The position numbers and the translations under genes were made by a program. Positions 1 through 6,254 of a stretch of 12,473 nt of DNA are shown here, one piece after another (the first letter of the stretch is position 1; the number at the start of each line of letters is the position of its first letter). Under the pieces are notes generated by a model that was not told the origin of the DNA, did not search any database, and worked only from the letters and a program-made list of their open reading frames with translations. Source of the DNA: an uncultured beta proteobacterium (lineage in GTDB: Bacteria > Pseudomonadota > Gammaproteobacteria > Burkholderiales > SG8-39); contig CAIPUP010000429.1 in the NCBI GenBank assembly GCA_903868285.1, positions 1 to 12,473 on the forward strand, in the 5' to 3' direction.

Positions 1-16
1 AGACTCTGAATCGCAT
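1..16 (-). CDS. sdhB: Probable start of succinate dehydrogenase iron-sulfur subunit (partial, 5 codons)
   Basis: Only the first codons lie in the window: on the minus strand an ATG at 16-14 is followed by codons for Arg-Phe-Arg-Val. A GAGGA Shine-Dalgarno sequence (complement of 22-26) sits five bases upstream of the ATG, which is a strong start signal. The identification rests on position: in C-D-A-B type sdh operons the iron-sulfur subunit follows sdhA, and a start resembling M-R-F/L is common in SdhB. Five residues cannot prove identity. If correct, the product carries the three Fe-S clusters that pass electrons from the SdhA flavin to ubiquinone in the inner membrane. Confidence 0.5.
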
Positions 17-41
17 GCTGTTCCTCGTCGGGTCCTGCTAG

Positions 42-90
42 TAGTGGATACTGCGAGTGGATACTGAGAGTGGATACTGTGAGTGAATGA
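42..90. repeat. 13-bp tandem repeat between sdhA and sdhB
   Basis: Units begin at 42, 55 and 68, followed by a degenerate partial unit at 81. The core GAGTGGATACTG is nearly identical in the first three (the first begins with T instead of G), and the fourth decays to GAGTGAATGA. The array fills roughly half of the gap between the sdhA stop and the probable sdhB start, so it would lie in the transcribed intercistronic spacer on the minus strand. Its function is unknown. A slippage-generated spacer is the simplest reading. Confidence 0.85.
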
Positions 91-120
91 TCTATCTGTG
101 TCAGAACTGTTGCCGGCAGC

Positions 121-1920
121 TTAGTAGCTACGCACCTTCAGTTCGATCGATTCGGTTGACATCGGCTGCAGGTTGACCGCCTTGTATTCCAGTCGGTCAC
201 CGTCGCGATACCACATGGTGTGCTTCAGCCATTCCTTGTCATTACGACCGTTGGGATTTTCCGGCGTGTCATGGCAGTCAGCGCGATCATGAGCACCACG
301 CGATTCTTTGCGGGCGTCAGCCGAAATCATGGTGGAGCGTGCCACTTCGATCAGGTTGTCCAGTTCCAGCGCCTCGACCCGCGCGGTGTTGAACACCTTG
401 GACTTGTCCTTGATGCCGGTGCGCGCTGCGCGCTCGGCCACCGCCTTGATTTTGGTCACGCCTTCCGAGAGCAAATCGGGGAAGCGGAACACACCGCAGT
501 GCGCCTGCATGGTACGGCGCATGTCTTTGGCGACTTCGGCCACGTCCTCGCCGCCCTTCTGGTTTTCCAGACGGGAGAGGCGCGACAGGGTCTGATCTGC
601 GGCATCCTTGGGCAGGTCTTTGTGGCCGGGGTTCTCGCGCAGGTAGCGAATGATGGAATCACCCGAAGCCTTGCCGAACACCAGCAAATCGGTCAGCGAA
701 TTAGTACCCAGACGATTGGCGCCATGCACCGAGGCACAAGCGCACTCACCGGCCGCATAGAAGCCCGGTACCACTGCATTCGGATTGCCACCCATAGGCA
801 CTACGACTTCACCGCGGTAGTTGGTGGGAATGCCACCCATCATGTAATGCACCGTCGGCACCACCGGGATCGGATCCTTGATCGGATCAACGTTGGCAAA
901 CTTCTTGGCGATTTCGCGAATGCCGGGCAGGCGCTTGTCGATCACCTCAGGGCCGAGGTGGTCGAGCTTGAGCAGCACGCAATCCCCTTCCTTGCCGGCG
1001 CCACGACCTTCCTTGATTTCGGTTGCCATGGCACGTGCCACGACGTCGCGACTGGCCAGATCTTTCAGGTTCGGGGCATAGCGCTCCATGAAACGCTCGC
1101 CGTTCTTGTTCAGCAAATAGCCGCCCTCGCCGCGCACACCCTCGGTGATCAGCACGCCGGCACCGGCAACGCCGGTGGGATGGAACTGCCAGAACTCCAT
1201 GTCCTCGAGCGGGATGCCGGCTCGGGCTGCCATGCCCAGTCCGTCACCGGTGTTGATGAAGGCATTGGTGGTGGACCAGAAGATACGGCCGGCACCGCCC
1301 GTGGCAAACAAGGTGGCACGCGCCTGAAGAATCGATATCTCACCGGTTTCCATTTCCAGGGCAGTGACGCCCAGCACCTGGCCACTGGCATCACGGATCA
1401 CATCCAGCGCCATCCATTCCACAAAGAACTGGGTATTGGCGCGCACATTGCGCTGATAAAGCGTGTGCAACATGGCATGACCGGTACGGTCAGCCGCGCA
1501 GCAGGATCGCTGCACCGGCCGCTCGCCGAAATTCATTGAGTGACCACCGAACGGCCGCTGATAAATGGTGCCATCGTCATTGCGATCGAAGGGCATGCCA
1601 AAGTGTTCCAGTTCGATCACGGCCTGCGGTGCCTCGCGGCACATGAATTCGATCGCATCCTGATCGCCCAGCCAGTCCGAACCTTTGACGGTGTCGTACA
1701 TGTGCCAGAGCCAGTTGTCTTCGCCCATGTTGCCCAGCGCGGCGCCCACACCACCCTGCGCTGCCACAGTGTGGGAGCGGGTCGGGAAGACTTTGGAGAG
1801 CACCGCTACCTTCAGTCCAGCTTCAGACAACTGCAAAGCGGCACGCAGACCGGAACCACCGGCACCGATCACCACGGCGTCGTATTTTCTTACGGGTAGG
1901 TTTTGCAACACAGTTGCCAC
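121..1920 (-). CDS. sdhA: Succinate dehydrogenase flavoprotein subunit
   Basis: The 599-residue product is the catalytic subunit of respiratory complex II, oxidising succinate to fumarate with covalently bound FAD on the cytoplasmic face of the inner membrane. The dinucleotide-binding motif GAGGSG is at residues 19-24. The SHT motif with the expected FAD-linking histidine is at His50, followed by AAQGG. Substrate and catalytic residues of the family are visible: His247 in FHPTG, Arg291 in SRDVVARA, His358 in VHYMMGG and Arg403 in ANRLGTNSL. The GEC motif is at 391-393. Length matches the family (about 590). The start codon is GTG, one base after the sdhD stop, with a GGAGA ribosome site (complement of 1928-1932) seven bases upstream inside sdhD, so translation is probably coupled. 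The gene is complete and unremarkable apart from the GTG start. Confidence 0.98.
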   Translation of the reverse strand: MATVLQNLPVRKYDAVVIGAGGSGLRAALQLSEAGLKVAVLSKVFPTRSHTVAAQGGVGAALGNMGEDNWLWHMYDTVKGSDWLGDQDAIEFMCREAPQAVIELEHFGMPFDRNDDGTIYQRPFGGHSMNFGERPVQRSCCAADRTGHAMLHTLYQRNVRANTQFFVEWMALDVIRDASGQVLGVTALEMETGEISILQARATLFATGGAGRIFWSTTNAFINTGDGLGMAARAGIPLEDMEFWQFHPTGVAGAGVLITEGVRGEGGYLLNKNGERFMERYAPNLKDLASRDVVARAMATEIKEGRGAGKEGDCVLLKLDHLGPEVIDKRLPGIREIAKKFANVDPIKDPIPVVPTVHYMMGGIPTNYRGEVVVPMGGNPNAVVPGFYAAGECACASVHGANRLGTNSLTDLLVFGKASGDSIIRYLRENPGHKDLPKDAADQTLSRLSRLENQKGGEDVAEVAKDMRRTMQAHCGVFRFPDLLSEGVTKIKAVAERAARTGIKDKSKVFNTARVEALELDNLIEVARSTMISADARKESRGAHDRADCHDTPENPNGRNDKEWLKHTMWYRDGDRLEYKAVNLQPMSTESIELKVRSY

Positions 1921-1921
1921 G

Positions 1922-2269
1922 TCAGATTCTCCAGAGAAGCGCGATGGACCAGACGGCCCACCAGATCAGGGCCAGCACCGTGAGTACCTGCAACGACAGG
2001 CGCAGCCAGACCGGCTTCACGTAATCCATCCAGATGTCACGCAGGCCAACCCAGGCGTGATACATCAGGCTGAGAAAGAACAGGCTGGTGAAGGCGCGCA
2101 TGCAAAAACCACCGATCAGTGCGCGCCAGCTTTCAAAACTGAACGGCCCCTGCAGCAGCAATAGACCCAGCATCACCACCAGCCAGACCGCCATGACCAC
2201 GGCGGTCACGCGCTGGATCAGCCAGTCCTTGAGGCCGTAATGGGCTCCGACAACAATGCGATTCACCAT
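1922..2269 (-). CDS. sdhD: Succinate dehydrogenase membrane anchor subunit (hydrophobic anchor)
   Basis: This 115-residue membrane protein with three predicted transmembrane helices (about 17-40, 56-77 and 88-112) anchors SdhAB in the inner membrane together with SdhC. His71 in YHAW occupies the position of the E. coli SdhD heme b ligand. Asp82-Tyr83 in MDYVKP match the E. coli quinone-site Asp82/Tyr83 at the same numbering. The start at 2269 (MVNRIVVG) is chosen because it gives family length and has a GGTGA-like ribosome site five bases upstream. A longer frame reaching 2416 would overlap sdhC heavily and lacks membrane character. The start overlaps the sdhC stop by seven bases, implying translational coupling. 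Confidence 0.93.
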   Translation of the reverse strand: MVNRIVVGAHYGLKDWLIQRVTAVVMAVWLVVMLGLLLLQGPFSFESWRALIGGFCMRAFTSLFFLSLMYHAWVGLRDIWMDYVKPVWLRLSLQVLTVLALIWWAVWSIALLWRI

Positions 2270-2655
2270 AATTTCACCAGAATGAGCAAGGTCAGCGCGG
2301 CGCTGCCGGCGAACACCAGCCAACTGGTGGCACGTGCCGTCGGCAGGTCGATCCCTTTGTGCAGATCGAGAAACAGGTAGCGGATGCCGGCGCAGAAGTG
2401 GTGCGAAATGGCCCAAACCAGGGCCAGGGTGACCAGCCGTACCAGCGGATGTGTCATGGCGCTGCGCACCGCATCGAAGCCGGCCTGATCGGCCAGACTA
2501 AGTTGCAGTGCATAAATCAGGAAGGGGATGGCCAGGAACAGCAACAGACCGCTGACACGGTGGAAAATCGATACCAGCCCGGGCAGGGGCAGGTTCAGCG
2601 GGCTGAGGTTGTACCAGAGCGGTCGCTTGTGCTTTTTTGCTGTCATATCAGACAT
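2263..2655 (-). CDS. sdhC: Succinate dehydrogenase cytochrome b556 subunit
   Basis: The 130-residue product is the other membrane anchor of complex II. It helps bind heme b and forms part of the ubiquinone site. The family signature SIFHRVSG at 29-36 supplies Ser29 and Arg33, equivalent to the quinone-site Ser27/Arg31 of E. coli. His86 in HFCAGIRY aligns with the heme-ligand His84. Three transmembrane segments are seen at about 30-52, 70-95 and 108-129. The start at 2655 is preferred. An in-frame ATG at 2646 is also possible, and neither has a strong Shine-Dalgarno (AGAGAC lies upstream of the first). It is the first gene of the operon, followed by sdhD, sdhA and probably sdhB. Confidence 0.94.
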   Translation of the reverse strand: MSDMTAKKHKRPLWYNLSPLNLPLPGLVSIFHRVSGLLLFLAIPFLIYALQLSLADQAGFDAVRSAMTHPLVRLVTLALVWAISHHFCAGIRYLFLDLHKGIDLPTARATSWLVFAGSAALTLLILVKLW

Positions 2656-2746
2656 ATAGCGTCTCTGAGAACGGTTGCGGCCGAGCCGGAAACAGCGCTT
2701 TTGGGGCATCCGAACCGGTGCGGCTTTACGGTAGAACAAGGCGAGA

Positions 2747-2755
2747 AGTATAGCA
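2747..2755 (-). promoter_or_regulatory. Extended -10 promoter element, probable sdhCDAB promoter
   Basis: On the minus strand the bases read TGCTATACT, a TGn extension plus a TATACT hexamer that differs from TATAAT at one position. The region 17 bases upstream is a weak -35 (CACAAA), which is typical of extended -10 promoters. Transcription would begin near 2740, leaving a leader of about 85 bases before the sdhC start. This is inferred from the motif alone. Confidence 0.5.
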
Positions 2756-2785
2756 GTCCGGTTGGTCATTTTGTGCCGCACCATA

Positions 2786-2800
2786 GCCCCCGGCGGGGGC
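2786..2800. repeat. 15-bp GC palindrome
   Basis: GCCCCC and GGGGGC arms of six bases flank a GGC loop. There is no T-tract on either side, so it does not look like an intrinsic terminator. It lies just upstream of the putative sdhC -10 element and could be part of an operator or simply a hairpin. Confidence 0.6.
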
Positions 2801-2818
2801 CGACTGACAACATCGTGA

Positions 2819-2859
2819 CAGCCCCACCCGGCATGCCGACCGCATGCCGGGTGGGGCTG
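2819..2859. repeat. Perfect 18-bp inverted repeat in the sdh-mdh divergent region
   Basis: The left arm CAGCCCCACCCGGCATGC (2819-2836) is an exact reverse complement of the right arm (2842-2859), separated by the five-base loop CGACC. Neither side has a run of T, so it is not a classical terminator. It lies immediately upstream of a TAAAAT -10-like hexamer and would cover the -35 position of such a promoter. It may be an operator, a structured leader element, or a dispersed REP-like repeat. The sequence cannot decide between these. Confidence 0.9.
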
Positions 2860-2867
2860 GCTCAGGT

Positions 2868-2873
2868 TAAAAT
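2868..2873 (+). promoter_or_regulatory. Possible -10 hexamer for mdh
   Basis: TAAAAT matches the TATAAT consensus at five of six positions. The -35 position falls inside the right arm of the 18-bp inverted repeat and shows no consensus hexamer (TGCCGG at 17-bp spacing), so the promoter would be weak or activator dependent. The start would be near 2880, giving a leader of about 110 bases for mdh. Confidence 0.3.
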
Positions 2874-2906
2874 CTTCAGGCTGTGCAGCGCAACAACCGA
2901 ATTTGG

Positions 2907-2918
2907 CGGCGATCGCCG
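2907..2918. repeat. 12-bp perfect palindrome in the mdh leader
   Basis: CGGCGATCGCCG is fully self-complementary with no loop. It lies between the possible mdh promoter and the mdh start. It could be a binding site for a dimeric protein, but in GC-rich DNA it may be chance. Confidence 0.5.
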
Positions 2919-2989
2919 AGCCCGGGCGCGCTCTGCAACATCCTTTTCACCAATCCATCATCACTATTTCGAAATCGGGAGTCGAGTTC

Positions 2990-3979
2990 ATGGCCAAGCC
3001 AGCTGTTCGTGTTGCAGTCACCGGTGCCGCAGGGCAGATCGGATACAGCCTGTTGTTCAGAATCGCCAGCGGCGAGATGCTAGGCAAGGACCAACCGGTC
3101 ATTCTGCAAATGCTGGAAATTCCGGATGAGAAGGCCCAGGCAGCGCTCAAGGGCGTGATGATGGAGCTGGACGACTGCGCCTTCCCGCTGCTGGCGGGCA
3201 TGGTGGCCGCCTCCGACCCGAAAGTCGCCTTCAAGGACATCGACTACGCACTGCTGGTGGGCGCCCGTCCGCGCAGCAAGGGCATGGAGCGCAAAGACCT
3301 GCTGGAGGCCAATGGCGCCATCTTCACCGGCCAGGGCAAGGCACTGAACGAGGTGGCCAAGCGAGAGGTGAAAATTCTGGTGGTGGGCAACCCGGCCAAC
3401 ACCAACGCCTATATCGCCATGAAGAGCGCGCCCGACCTGCCCAGTGGCAACTTCACAGCCATGCTGCGTCTGGACCACAACCGCGCCCTGTCGCAACTGG
3501 CCACCAAGACCGGCAAGCCGGTCGACTCGATTGAGAACATGGTCGTCTGGGGCAATCACTCGCCCACCATGTATCCCGACTACCGCTTTGCCACCATCGG
3601 TGGGCAGCCGGCAGCCAAAGTGGTGAACGACGAGGCCTGGTATCGCGACACCTTTATTCCCACCGTCGGCAAGCGTGGCGCCGCCATCATCGAGGCGCGT
3701 GGATTGTCCTCGGCTGCCTCGGCCGCCAATGCCGCCATCGACCATATGCGTGACTGGGTCATGGGCACCAATGGCAAATGGACCACCATGGGCATTCCCT
3801 CCGACGGCTCCTATGGCATTCCGGAAGGCATCATGTATGGCGTGCCGGTGACCTGCGCCAACGGCAAGTACCAGCGTGTGACCGGCCTGGAAATCGATGC
3901 CTTCTCGCGCGAGAAGATGGACTTCACGCTCAAGGAACTGCAGGAAGAGCGCGACGGCGTCAAGCACCTGGTCGGCTGA
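2990..3979 (+). CDS. mdh: Malate dehydrogenase (NAD-dependent)
   Basis: The 329-residue enzyme interconverts malate and oxaloacetate with NAD in the cytoplasm. It closes the TCA cycle and supplies oxaloacetate for PrpC encoded downstream. The Rossmann motif GAAGQIG is at 12-18. The substrate-binding mobile loop GARPRSKGMERKDLL starts at 91, VVGNPANTNA is at 131-140, and LDHNRALSQ (161-169) supplies Asp162 and Arg165. The catalytic His190 is in VVWGNHSPTMYPD. Length and motifs fit the approximately 330-residue cytosolic-type MDH common in beta- and some gammaproteobacteria rather than the shorter enterobacterial form. The start at 2990 is chosen over an upstream in-frame ATG at 2903 because GGGAG lies eight bases before it and homology begins at MAKPAVRVAVTGAAG. 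The gene is followed by its own terminator. Confidence 0.98.
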   Translation: MAKPAVRVAVTGAAGQIGYSLLFRIASGEMLGKDQPVILQMLEIPDEKAQAALKGVMMELDDCAFPLLAGMVAASDPKVAFKDIDYALLVGARPRSKGMERKDLLEANGAIFTGQGKALNEVAKREVKILVVGNPANTNAYIAMKSAPDLPSGNFTAMLRLDHNRALSQLATKTGKPVDSIENMVVWGNHSPTMYPDYRFATIGGQPAAKVVNDEAWYRDTFIPTVGKRGAAIIEARGLSSAASAANAAIDHMRDWVMGTNGKWTTMGIPSDGSYGIPEGIMYGVPVTCANGKYQRVTGLEIDAFSREKMDFTLKELQEERDGVKHLVG

Positions 3980-3995
3980 GCGCGTCAGCGACCTG

Positions 3996-4011
3996 GGGCA
4001 CCCGGGTCGCA
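3996..4011 (+). promoter_or_regulatory. Weak sigma-54-like -24/-12 element upstream of prpB
   Basis: GGGCACCCGGGTCGCA aligns to the TGGCACG-N4-TTGCA consensus with GG and GC dinucleotides at the correct spacing and three mismatches. PrpR-controlled prp operons of enteric bacteria use sigma-54, which makes the match worth noting. It lies upstream of the terminator hairpin at 4041-4073, however, and such matches arise by chance in GC-rich DNA. Confidence 0.2.
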
Positions 4012-4040
4012 CTCCGGCTCTTCACCGAGTCGATCATCAC

Positions 4041-4073
4041 CCGCCGTCGGCCGATGCCGGCGGCGGCGTTTTT
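4041..4073 (+). terminator. Intrinsic terminator after mdh
   Basis: An 11-base stem (4041-4051 with 4056-4066, one T-G wobble) closes a CGAT loop and is followed by CG and five T residues. This fits a rho-independent terminator ending the mdh transcript 60-90 bases past its stop codon. Only 50 bases separate it from prpB, so prpBCD needs a promoter close to or upstream of this hairpin, or depends on readthrough. Confidence 0.8.
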
Positions 4074-4123
4074 CAGTCATGCTGCCCAGGCAGTTTCTGC
4101 GCGGCCCTTTGATGGAGCCTGCA

Positions 4124-5059
4124 ATGTCTTCAGCCCCCGCCGCACCCGCCTCCGCTGCCCCCGCTGCCGCACAGCATTCCACGCCCGGCGCACGTTTTCG
4201 CGCCGCACTGGCGAGCGAAAAACCGCTGCAATGCGTCGGCACCATCAATGCCTACCACGCCCGCATGGCCGAGCACTGTGGCTACAAGGCCATCTACCTG
4301 TCGGGCGGTGGCGTCGCCGCCGGCTCGCTCGGCCTGCCGGACCTGGGCATCTCCAACCTGGACGATGTGCTGACCGACATCCGTCGCATCACCGATGTCT
4401 GTAATCTGCCGCTGTTGGTCGATGTCGATACCGGCTTCGGTGCCTCGGCTTTCAACATCGCCCGCACCACCCGCTCGCTGATCAAGTTCGGCGCTGCTGC
4501 CATGCACATCGAAGACCAGGTCGGGGCCAAGCGCTGCGGTCATCGTCCTGGCAAGGAGCTGGTCAGCACCCAGGAGATGGTCGATCGCATCAAGGCCGCG
4601 GTGGATGCCCGCACCGATGCCAGCTTCGGCATCATGGCCCGCACCGATGCGCTGGCGGTCGAGGGGCTGAACGCCGCCATCGAGCGTGCCTGCCGCTGTG
4701 TCGAGGCTGGTGCCGACATGATTTTCCCCGAGGCCATGACCGAGCTCACCATGTACCGCACCTTTGTCGATGCGGTGCGGGTGCCGGTGCTGGCCAACAT
4801 CACCGAGTTCGGCGCCACGCCGCTGTTCACCCTGGATGAACTGCGTGATGCCGGCGTGTCGATCGCGCTCTATCCGCTGTCGGCGTTCCGCGCCATGAAT
4901 CAAGCCGCCCTGAACGTGTTCGAGACCATCCGCCACGACGGTACGCAGCAATCGGTGGTGGATCGCATGCAAACGCGTACCGAGCTGTATCAGCACCTGG
5001 ATTACCACGCCTACGAAACCAAACTGGACGCACTGTTTGCAAAGGGGAACCAGCGATGA
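4124..5059 (+). CDS. prpB: 2-Methylisocitrate lyase
   Basis: This enzyme of the isocitrate lyase/PEP mutase superfamily splits 2-methylisocitrate into pyruvate and succinate, the last step of the 2-methylcitrate cycle. With the start at 4124 it has 311 residues. The diagnostic catalytic motif KRCGH is at 136-140 (Cys138), with the following RPGKEL typical of PrpB rather than isocitrate lyase. Asp100 and Asp102 in LLVDVDTGFG are the expected Mg-binding residues, and MARTDALAVEG (171-181) is the second active-site segment. The start at 4124 has GGAG (4114-4117) six bases upstream. In-frame ATGs at 4112 and 4079 are less well supported. The first 20 or so residues are Ala/Pro-rich and probably disordered, an extension relative to the roughly 296-residue E. 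coli protein. The stop overlaps the prpC start by four bases. Confidence 0.95.
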   Translation: MSSAPAAPASAAPAAAQHSTPGARFRAALASEKPLQCVGTINAYHARMAEHCGYKAIYLSGGGVAAGSLGLPDLGISNLDDVLTDIRRITDVCNLPLLVDVDTGFGASAFNIARTTRSLIKFGAAAMHIEDQVGAKRCGHRPGKELVSTQEMVDRIKAAVDARTDASFGIMARTDALAVEGLNAAIERACRCVEAGADMIFPEAMTELTMYRTFVDAVRVPVLANITEFGATPLFTLDELRDAGVSIALYPLSAFRAMNQAALNVFETIRHDGTQQSVVDRMQTRTELYQHLDYHAYETKLDALFAKGNQR

Positions 5060-6222
5060 GCGAGCAAGCGGCAACACCGGCGGCAACGACCACACCAAAA
5101 CCCAAAAAATCGGTTGCACTCTCGGGCACACCAGCCGGCAATACCGCGCTGTGCACCGTGGGTCGCAGCGGCAACGACCTGCACTATCGCGGCTATGACA
5201 TTCTCGACTTTGCCGACCGTGCCGAGTTCGAGGAAGTGGCCTATCTGCTGGTGCACGGCAAGCTGCCCACCAGTGCCGAACTCACAGGCTACAAAACCAA
5301 GCTGCGCGCCTTGCGCGGCCTGCCGGCAGCATTGAAAACTGCGCTCGAGGCCTTACCGGCCTCGGCCCATCCGATGGATGTGATGCGCACCGGCGTGTCG
5401 GTGCTGGGTTGCTGTCTGCCGGAGAAGGACGATCACAACATCGCCGGCGCGCGCGACATCGCCGACCGGCTGATGGCCTCGCTCGGCTCGATGCTGCTGT
5501 ACTGGCATCACTGGACCCAGAACGGCCGGCGCATCGAAGTGGAAACCGACGACGACTCCATCGGCGGTCACTTCCTGCATCTGCTGCATGGTCGCGCTCC
5601 CTCGGCCGAGTGGGTGCGTGCCATGCACACCTCGCTCATCCTGTACGCCGAGCATGAGTTCAATGCCTCCACCTTCACCAGCCGGGTGGTGGCCGGCACC
5701 GGCTCGGATATGTATTCGGCCATCTGCGGCGGTATCGGTGCCCTGCGCGGCCCCAAGCACGGCGGCGCCAATGAAGTGGCGTTCGAAGTGCAGTCGCGCT
5801 ACGACAACGCCGACCAAGCCGAGGCCGATGCCATCCGGCGGGTGCAGAACAAAGAGATCGTCATCGGCTTCGGCCACCCGGTCTACACCACGGGCGATCC
5901 GCGCAACAAGGTGATCAAGGAAGTGGCGCGTCGCCTCTCGGGCAGCGTGCAGGACATGAAGCTGTTCGATATCGCCGAGCGCATGGAAAGCGTGATGTGG
6001 CGCGAGAAAAAGATGTTCCCCAACCTGGACTGGTTCAGTGCCGTGTCCTATCACCGCATGGGCGTGCCGACCGCCATGTTCACGCCGATCTTTGTCATCG
6101 CCCGCACCTCGGGCTGGGCTGCGCATGTCATCGAGCAGCGCATCGACGGCAAGATCATCCGCCCGGCTGCGGTCTACACCGGGCCCGAGAACCGCCCCTG
6201 GGTTGATCTGAAAAATCGTTAA
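5056..6222 (+). CDS. prpC: 2-Methylcitrate synthase
   Basis: This cytoplasmic citrate-synthase-family enzyme condenses propionyl-CoA with oxaloacetate to give 2-methylcitrate. The 388-residue length matches E. coli PrpC (389) and is shorter than the approximately 430-residue hexameric GltA. Catalytic residues of the family are visible: His235 in PKHGGANE, His274 in GFGHPVY and Asp325 in NLDWFSA. HEFNAST (200-206) and Arg350 in IARTSGWAAH are also conserved. The assignment as methylcitrate rather than citrate synthase rests on length and its place between prpB and prpD. The first 20 residues are rich in Ala, Thr and Pro. ATG overlaps the prpB stop (ATGA), with AGGGG about ten bases upstream, so the two genes are translationally coupled. 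Confidence 0.95.
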   Translation: MSEQAATPAATTTPKPKKSVALSGTPAGNTALCTVGRSGNDLHYRGYDILDFADRAEFEEVAYLLVHGKLPTSAELTGYKTKLRALRGLPAALKTALEALPASAHPMDVMRTGVSVLGCCLPEKDDHNIAGARDIADRLMASLGSMLLYWHHWTQNGRRIEVETDDDSIGGHFLHLLHGRAPSAEWVRAMHTSLILYAEHEFNASTFTSRVVAGTGSDMYSAICGGIGALRGPKHGGANEVAFEVQSRYDNADQAEADAIRRVQNKEIVIGFGHPVYTTGDPRNKVIKEVARRLSGSVQDMKLFDIAERMESVMWREKKMFPNLDWFSAVSYHRMGVPTAMFTPIFVIARTSGWAAHVIEQRIDGKIIRPAAVYTGPENRPWVDLKNR

Positions 6223-6254
6223 AAATCAATAACTTACAATACCCTAGGAAAATC

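Larger units (their letters stand above)
2656..2989. promoter_or_regulatory. Divergent intergenic region between sdhC and mdh
   Basis: These 334 bases between two divergent start codons contain no convincing gene. A longer minus-strand frame runs from sdhC to 2784, but its extra residues do not resemble SdhC. The region holds a probable sdhC promoter at 2747-2755, a GC palindrome at 2786-2800, an 18-bp inverted repeat at 2819-2859, a -10-like TAAAAT at 2868-2873 and a 12-bp palindrome at 2907-2918. Just before mdh is the ribosome site GGGAG (2977-2981). In several betaproteobacteria a GntR-type regulator gene occupies this place. None is present here. Confidence 0.7.

Noticed and set aside
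220..1539. A 439-residue plus-strand open frame opposite sdhA.
   Set aside because: It is antisense to an unmistakable sdhA, has no recognisable motif, and has the His/Gly/Ala-rich look of shadow frames in GC-rich genes.
2656..2784. An N-terminal extension of sdhC to 2784.
   Set aside because: The extra 43 residues are basic and not conserved in SdhC, and they would cover the likely promoter. The start at 2655 gives normal family length.
2819..2859. The 18-bp inverted repeat as a bidirectional terminator.
   Set aside because: No T-tract follows on either strand, and it lies between divergent genes, where a terminator is not expected.
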